Shown here: piece after piece, positions 6,891-11,235 of the stretch
How the letters are laid out: each line of letters begins with the position of its first letter
How positions within the stretch are numbered: the stretch's first letter is position 1
Assembly: GCA_937958735.1 (NCBI GenBank)
Contig: CALGNG010000002.1
Coordinates: forward strand, 1-11,235
Source: an uncultured Aquimarina sp.
Lineage (GTDB): Bacteria; Bacteroidota; Bacteroidia; Flavobacteriales; Flavobacteriaceae
Length of the DNA: 11,235 bases
Direction of reading: 5' to 3'
Position numbers and translations under genes: made by a program
Notes under the pieces: generated by a model
What the model was told of the DNA's origin: nothing
Databases searched by the model: none
The model's input: only the letters and a program-made list of their open reading frames with translations

Positions 6891-7285
6891 ATTAAAATTT
6901 ATTAAGCAATTATTATTTCTTTGTTTTCTAAAACAGTAAAAACATAACACTGTAAAAACCAAACTATTGGTATATAGAAATTTGCTATTAAAAATAATTA
7001 TAAATTATAAAATATGCATTAGGCACTGTTATCTTAATAGTAAAAACGACTACATATTGTTATTTTTCCTACAAATAAAATGTTATTTTGGTTATAAAAT
7101 ATAGATAATCAATTAAATAGGTATTTTATCTTAAAAAAAGCACTGTTTACTTACCTGTTAAATAAAGGTTAATTTTTAAAATTGATGAAATTATAATTGG
7201 CTAATAGATAAGTACCTATCTATATTATACAAGTTTATTTATTTTTCTATAATTACTATAAGAGTAGTAAATCGTATTCTAACCA
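6891..7285. other. AT-rich intergenic region upstream of the T6SS module; no gene seen
   Basis: About 395 bases with frequent stops on both strands and no gene I can support. It must hold the promoter of the T6SS module, since all genes to the left read away from it on the − strand. I looked for the Bacteroidota promoter pair (TTTG, then TAnnTTTG about 19-20 bases downstream) on the − strand and found only partial matches: TAGTTTG at 6966-6960 (one base short in spacing) and TTTATTTG at 7079-7072 (one mismatch). Neither has a TTTG at the right distance. An imperfect palindrome at 7204-7223 is listed separately. Confidence 0.6.
7204..7223. promoter_or_regulatory. Palindromic possible operator
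   Basis: TAGATA at 7205-7210 and TATCTA at 7217-7222 flank the self-complementary GTAC (7212-7215), with one mismatched pair (7211/7216) and one further A-T pair outside. The 20-base element is in the spacer before the T6SS module. A dyad of this size could bind a dimeric regulator. It lies over 300 bases from tssD, so its link to that gene is unproven, and AT-rich DNA gives such dyads by chance. Confidence 0.25.
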
Positions 7286-7334
7286 AACAAAAGAGACTGT
7301 TTAGAAATTAAATTTCTAAACAGTCTCTTTTGTT
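7286..7334 (-). terminator. Long hairpin terminator after the PLP enzyme gene
   Basis: Two exact 24-base complementary arms (7286-7309 and 7311-7334) are separated by a single base, so the real loop would open to a few bases around TTAAA. The core is AAGAGACTGTTTAGAAATT. On the − strand the stem ends in TCTCTTTTGTTTGG, which is T-rich. It lies 61 bases beyond the stop at 7395, where it would end transcription from the prfB-peptidase-PLP enzyme side and insulate the T6SS module. The other strand also ends in TCTCTTTTGTT, so it could act in both directions. Confidence 0.8.
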
Positions 7335-7394
7335 ATAATATATTCTAGTTACTTAATAACTAAATGTGCATGTATCGAGTGTGGTTTATAAAAA

Positions 7395-8435
7395 CTATTT
7401 TATAAATTCGATTTCTGTTGTGTTTTCGGCTCTTACGCTATCAAAAAAGCCTTGTTTGCTCATCCATTCGTCGCTATATACCTTACTTAGATAACGGGAA
7501 CCGTGATCTGGTAAAATAATAATTACATTACTGTTTTTATCAAAAACGCCTTCGGCGGCAAATTGTTTTAAACCTTGTATGGCTGCTCCACTGGTATATC
7601 CTAAAAACATACCTTCTTTTAAAACTAGTTCTCTAGCAGTATGGGCACTGTCCTCGTCGGTTACTTTAATAAACCGGTCTATTACTTCGAAGTCTGTAGC
7701 GGTAGGGATTAAATTTTTACCTAAACCTTCTATACGGTAAGGGTAGATTTCTTTTTCGTCGAATTCTCTAGTTTCGTGATACTTTTTAAGTACCGATCCA
7801 AAAGCATCTACACCCAAAACTTTAACATTAGGGTTTTGCTCTTTTAAAAATCTAGCTGTTCCAGATATGGTTCCACCTGTTCCACTACAAGCTATTAAAT
7901 GGGTAATTTTACCGTTGGTCTGCTCCCATATTTCTGGGCCTGTAGAACGGTAATGAGCGTCCATATTTAACTCGTTAAAATATTGATTGATATATACCGA
8001 ACCTTTTGTTTCTTCGTGTAATCTTCTTGCTACTTGGTAATAAGAGCGGGGATCGTCTGCACTAACATTTGCTGGGCAGACATATACTTTTGCTCCCATA
8101 TTTTTTAACGTATCTATCTTGTCTTTAGAAGATTTAGATGATACTGCCAAAATACAGTCGTAACCTTTAATAATACTAACCATAGCTAGGCTAAAGCCCG
8201 TATTTCCACTAGTTGTCTCGATTATTGTGCTACCAGGTTTTAAAACTCCTCTACGCTCTGCTTCCTCTATTATATAAAGTGCAATTCTATCTTTTGTAGA
8301 ATGCCCTGGATTAAAAGATTCAACCTTAGCATAAAAATTACCTTCTATACCTTCTGTGATTTTATTTAACTTTACAAGAGGTGTATTCCCTATAAGTTCT
8401 AGTACACTATTGTAAGCTTTTATATCTTCTGCCAT
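7395..8435 (-). CDS. PLP-dependent cystathionine beta-synthase/cysteine synthase family enzyme (346 aa)
   Basis: A fold-type II PLP enzyme of sulfur amino acid metabolism. [11 protein letters not shown] (13-23) is the usual N-terminal signature. [10 protein letters not shown] (41-50) carries the PLP lysine K48, TSGNTG (75-80) binds substrate, and GTGGT (185-189) holds the PLP phosphate. Two features favour cystathionine beta-synthase over O-acetylserine sulfhydrylase: [13 protein letters not shown] (in place of the bacterial CysK type HKIQGIGAGF) and the stretch [17 protein letters not shown], which parallels the DSPESHVGVAWRL region of eukaryotic CBS. The protein ends at 346 with no C-terminal CBS-domain pair, so it is not regulated by S-adenosylmethionine in the usual way. 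The reaction would be either serine plus homocysteine to cystathionine, or cysteine from a serine derivative; sequence alone does not decide. It is cytoplasmic, and lies 85 bases after the peptidase gene. Confidence 0.92.
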   Translation of the reverse strand: MAEDIKAYNSVLELIGNTPLVKLNKITEGIEGNFYAKVESFNPGHSTKDRIALYIIEEAERRGVLKPGSTIIETTSGNTGFSLAMVSIIKGYDCILAVSSKSSKDKIDTLKNMGAKVYVCPANVSADDPRSYYQVARRLHEETKGSVYINQYFNELNMDAHYRSTGPEIWEQTNGKITHLIACSGTGGTISGTARFLKEQNPNVKVLGVDAFGSVLKKYHETREFDEKEIYPYRIEGLGKNLIPTATDFEVIDRFIKVTDEDSAHTARELVLKEGMFLGYTSGAAIQGLKQFAAEGVFDKNSNVIIILPDHGSRYLSKVYSDEWMSKQGFFDSVRAENTTEIEFIK

Positions 8436-8520
8436 AAGAATCTGTGTTCCCTAAAATTAGTTAATATTTCTTGAATTATGTACTAATATAGGTTGTACAA
8501 AAATACATTTTTTTTAGTTA

Positions 8521-10581
8521 TTAACTATCTATTCCCTCTAAATCAAAAATAAAAGCGTATTCTTCTGCTACTTCTTTTAGAGAGTCAAATCTCCCAGAAG
8601 CCACGCCATGACCCGTTTCCATGTTTGTCTTTAAAAGTAATTTATTAGTATCTATTTTGTTTTTTCGCAGTTTAGCTACCCATTTTGCAGGTTCCCAGTA
8701 TTGTACTTGGGAGTCGTGTAACCCTGTAGTTATTAATACGTTTGGATAAGCTATTTGTTGCACATTATCGTAAGGCGAATAACTTTTTATATATTCGTAA
8801 TATTCTAAATTATTAGGATTACCCCACTCGTCATACTCTCCCGTGGTTAATGGTATAGAATCGTCTAACATGGTGGTTACTACGTCTACAAAAGGTACTG
8901 CTGCCAAAATCCCATTATACAATTTTGGTGCCATATTCATAATTGCTCCCATTAAAAGTCCTCCAGCAGATCCTCCCATAGCATATAAATGGGCTGGACT
9001 TGTATATTTTTCTTCTATTAAGAATTTAGAACAGTCTATAAAATCTGTAAAGGTGTTTTTCTTGTTAAGTAATTTACCATCGTCGTACCAAGGTCTTCCT
9101 AAGTATTCTCCTCCTCTAATGTGTGCAATGGCATAAATAAACCCTCTATCTAATAGGGTTAAACGTGTGGTAGAAAAATAAGGATCTATGGTATGCCCAT
9201 ACGAACCATAAGAGTATTGCAGTAAGGGTTGACTACCGTCTCTTTTAATCCCTTTTTTGTAAACTAAGGAGATCGGAATTTTAGTACCATCTACCGCTGT
9301 AGCCCAAACTCGTTCCGATTCGTAATTATTTTTATCGAATACTCCACCTAAAACTTCTTGTTCTTTAAGAACATTAAATTCTTTTGTTCTCATATTAAAT
9401 TCTATAATCGACGTAGGAGTTGTTAAAGAATTGTATCCGTAACGAAACCATTCCGAATCAAATTCGGCATTAATGCTAGAGTAAGCCGTATAGGTTTCAT
9501 TATTAAAAGGTAAATAGTAGTCTACCTTTTTATCCCAGCTCATAATCCTAATTTGATTTAACCCATTGGTACGCTCGCTAACTATTAAATAGTTTTTAAA
9601 AATATCAATGTCCTCTATTAAGGTGTCTTCTCTATGTTCTATTAATGTTTTCCAGTTTTCTTTTTGGGTAGCAGATTCTGGTGTTTGCATTAACTTAAAA
9701 TTCGTAGCCTTATCTATATTGGTTAAAATATAAAAATTACCATCGTAATGGGCTATTCCGTATTCTAGACCTCGAACGCGCTCTTGGAACACTTTAAACT
9801 TAGCATTTGGGGTGTCCGCATCTATAAATCGATATTCCGATGTAAGTGTTGCGCTAGATCCTATGCATATAAATTTTTCTGATTTTGTTTTGTAAACAAA
9901 TACATCAAAGGTATCATCTTCCTCTTCGTACACCGATACATCTTTACTTGTTGGTGTACCTACAATGTGTTTATTTATTTTATAAGATCTTAATGTTTCG
10001 GGATCTTTAACGGTATAGAAAAGCGTCTTGTTATCGTTAGCCCAAGTACTGCTGCCCGTTGTATCTTCGATTACTTCTTCAAAAAACTCGCCAGTTACAA
10101 GGTTTTTTATTTTTATCTTATATTCCCTTCTACTTACACAATCTTCTCCATAGGACATGTATTTATTGTCTAGACTAATACTTAATCCTCTAACTTTATA
10201 ATAGTCGTGGTTTTTGGCTTCTATATTACAGTCTATAAGAATTTCTTCTTGGGCTTCTAAACTTTCTTTTTTACGGGTATAAATTGGGTATTCTTTCCCT
10301 ATTTCGAAACGTGTAATATACCAGTATCCATTGTGTTTATAGGGTACAGACGAATTATCTTCTTTAATACGCGATTTCATTTCTTTAAACAAATCTTCTT
10401 GAAATGGAGCTGTATGCTTCATATTCTGTTCAAAAAACGCATTTTCTGCTTCTAAATAAGCAATTACCTCTGGATTTTCTCTATCGTTTAACCAAAAATA
10501 AGGGTCTACTCTAGTGTTGTTATGTATGGTTAATTTTTTTGGTATTTCTTTGGCTATTGGGGCTATTATATTTTCTTTCAA
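8521..10581 (-). CDS. Oligopeptidase B-type serine peptidase, family S9A (686 aa)
   Basis: Cleaves short peptides, in the classical enzyme after Arg or Lys. The N-terminal PYFWLNDRENPEVIAYLEAEN (27-47) and the following beta-propeller region (about 75-415) limit access to the active site. The alpha/beta-hydrolase domain (about 425-686) shows the triad: Ser538 in MGGSAGGLLMGA, Asp623 in TGLHDSQVQYWEPAKW, and His658 in ETGHGVASGR. The QYWEPAKW and GHGxASGR segments and AHIRGGEYLGRPWY are typical of oligopeptidase B rather than prolyl oligopeptidase. Length is normal for the family. There is no signal peptide, so it is probably cytoplasmic. The gene starts 20 bases after prfB on the same strand and probably shares its transcript. 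The exact P1 preference cannot be read from sequence without the acidic S1 residues being checked by alignment. Confidence 0.94.
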   Translation of the reverse strand: MKENIIAPIAKEIPKKLTIHNNTRVDPYFWLNDRENPEVIAYLEAENAFFEQNMKHTAPFQEDLFKEMKSRIKEDNSSVPYKHNGYWYITRFEIGKEYPIYTRKKESLEAQEEILIDCNIEAKNHDYYKVRGLSISLDNKYMSYGEDCVSRREYKIKIKNLVTGEFFEEVIEDTTGSSTWANDNKTLFYTVKDPETLRSYKINKHIVGTPTSKDVSVYEEEDDTFDVFVYKTKSEKFICIGSSATLTSEYRFIDADTPNAKFKVFQERVRGLEYGIAHYDGNFYILTNIDKATNFKLMQTPESATQKENWKTLIEHREDTLIEDIDIFKNYLIVSERTNGLNQIRIMSWDKKVDYYLPFNNETYTAYSSINAEFDSEWFRYGYNSLTTPTSIIEFNMRTKEFNVLKEQEVLGGVFDKNNYESERVWATAVDGTKIPISLVYKKGIKRDGSQPLLQYSYGSYGHTIDPYFSTTRLTLLDRGFIYAIAHIRGGEYLGRPWYDDGKLLNKKNTFTDFIDCSKFLIEEKYTSPAHLYAMGGSAGGLLMGAIMNMAPKLYNGILAAVPFVDVVTTMLDDSIPLTTGEYDEWGNPNNLEYYEYIKSYSPYDNVQQIAYPNVLITTGLHDSQVQYWEPAKWVAKLRKNKIDTNKLLLKTNMETGHGVASGRFDSLKEVAEEYAFIFDLEGIDS

Positions 10582-10601
10582 TGTAATTCTGGGTTTTTAA
10601 T

Positions 10602-11235
10602 TTATAATGTTTCTGCTTCATTTTTTTGGCCAGTAGCCATTAAAAATGCTTTTAAAAAATTATCAATGTTACCATTCATAACTGCTTCTACATTTCCGGT
10701 TTCTTCTGCTGTACGCACATCTTTTACTAATTTATAAGGGTGCATAACATAATTTCTTATTTGAGATCCCCATTCTATTTTCATTTTAGAGGCTTCAATT
10801 TCATTTCTCATGGCTTGCTTCTTCTTTAACTCAATTTCGTAAAGTTGAGATTTAAGTAATTGCATTGCCTTGGTTTTATTATCCAACTGGGAGCGTGTTT
10901 CGGAATTCTCTATAATTATACAAGAAGGTTTATGTCGTAATCGTACGGCTGTTTCTACTTTATTTACATTTTGTCCACCTGCACCAGAAGATCTCATGGT
11001 TTCCCATGTTATTTCGGAAGGGTTAACATCTATTTGTATAGAGTCGTCTGCTAAGGGGTATACGTATACCGAAGCAAAGGAAGTGTGTCGTTTTGCATTA
11101 CTGTCAAACGGCGAAATACGTACTAATCGATGCACTCCATTTTCTCCTTTTAAGTATCCAAAGGCAAAATCTCCTTCAAATTCCAGGGTTACGGTTTTTA
11201 TTCCCGCCACATCGCCTTCTTGAATATCGAGTTCT
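10602..11235 (-). CDS. prfB: Peptide chain release factor 2, C-terminal part (5' end outside the window)
   Basis: Recognises UAA and UGA stop codons and triggers peptide release. The frame runs on past an internal GTG at 11210 to the right edge, adding LDIQEGD, so this is a partial gene and the GTG is not its start. About 210 residues are visible. The SPF tripeptide that reads stop codons in RF2 is present in [16 protein letters not shown] (RF1 has PxT instead), and the universal catalytic GGQ is in [18 protein letters not shown]. The C-terminal [28 protein letters not shown] is also typical. The domain-1 end with the programmed frameshift site known in many prfB genes lies outside the window, so its presence cannot be judged. 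It is followed by the peptidase gene after 20 bases. Confidence 0.97.
   Translation of the reverse strand, partial: ELDIQEGDVAGIKTVTLEFEGDFAFGYLKGENGVHRLVRISPFDSNAKRHTSFASVYVYPLADDSIQIDVNPSEITWETMRSSGAGGQNVNKVETAVRLRHKPSCIIIENSETRSQLDNKTKAMQLLKSQLYEIELKKKQAMRNEIEASKMKIEWGSQIRNYVMHPYKLVKDVRTAEETGNVEAVMNGNIDNFLKAFLMATGQKNEAETL

Noticed and set aside
6891..6962. A longer tssD start at 6962 adding 24 residues
   Set aside because: The extra residues are Cys-, Asn- and aromatic-rich and do not fit the Hcp N-terminus; MSFLAKL at 6890 is the family start.
8498..8505. TATTTTTG on the − strand, matching the Bacteroidota −7 promoter element before the PLP enzyme gene
   Set aside because: No TTTG lies about 19-21 bases upstream and the match is easily found by chance in AT-rich DNA; promoter not claimed.
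8843..11223. Open frames on the + strand opposite the peptidase and prfB
   Set aside because: Both are mirror frames of strongly conserved genes.
1..11235. CRISPR arrays, tRNA or rRNA genes
   Set aside because: No regularly spaced direct repeats and no cloverleaf or rRNA-like stretches were noticed on either strand.

Overview
The window looks like part of a Bacteroidota chromosome, most likely Flavobacteriaceae. It is strongly AT-rich, has spacers full of A and T with few clear Shine-Dalgarno sites, and encodes a subtype iii type VI secretion (T6SS) tube protein and a DUF4280 PAAR-like spike protein, both characteristic of that phylum. The genus cannot be fixed from the sequence.

Layout. 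(1) 3-422, + strand: a gene entering from the left edge whose product resembles a PD-(D/E)XK-type small protein. A near-perfect 44-bp palindrome (474-517) sits between it and the convergent cluster and probably terminates transcription both ways. (2) 544-6890, all − strand: one compact T6SS effector module. In transcription order it is tssD/Hcp (6890-6495), vgrG/tssI (6443-4605), an unrecognised 284-aa protein placed where a loading adaptor would be (4601-3747), a 499-aa DUF4280 PAAR-like effector with a candidate nuclease C-terminus (3750-2251), then a run of immunity-type genes: a probable cognate immunity protein (2266-1805), a 55-aa remnant resembling the N-terminus of a GAD-like/Tdi1-type immunity protein (1791-1624), an Imm26-like protein (1623-973) and a further acidic immunity-type protein (951-544). 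(3) 6891-7394: about 500 bases with no convincing gene, holding the presumed promoter region of the module and a long terminator hairpin (7286-7334). (4) 7395-11235, − strand: ordinary chromosomal genes: prfB (release factor 2, cut by the right edge), an oligopeptidase B-type S9 peptidase, and a cystathionine beta-synthase/cysteine synthase-like PLP enzyme.

How the genes work together. Hcp stacks into the inner tube and VgrG forms the trimeric spike. The PAAR-like domain should cap the spike and carry its C-terminal toxin into a neighbouring cell. The 284-aa protein, encoded between VgrG and effector and overlapping the effector start by an ATGA, is the best candidate for an adaptor that loads the effector. 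The first immunity gene overlaps the toxin stop, so toxin and antidote are made together. The later immunity genes have no toxin here and look like an accumulated array of orphan antidotes. No sheath, baseplate or membrane-complex genes lie in the window, so this is an auxiliary module that would depend on core T6SS genes elsewhere.
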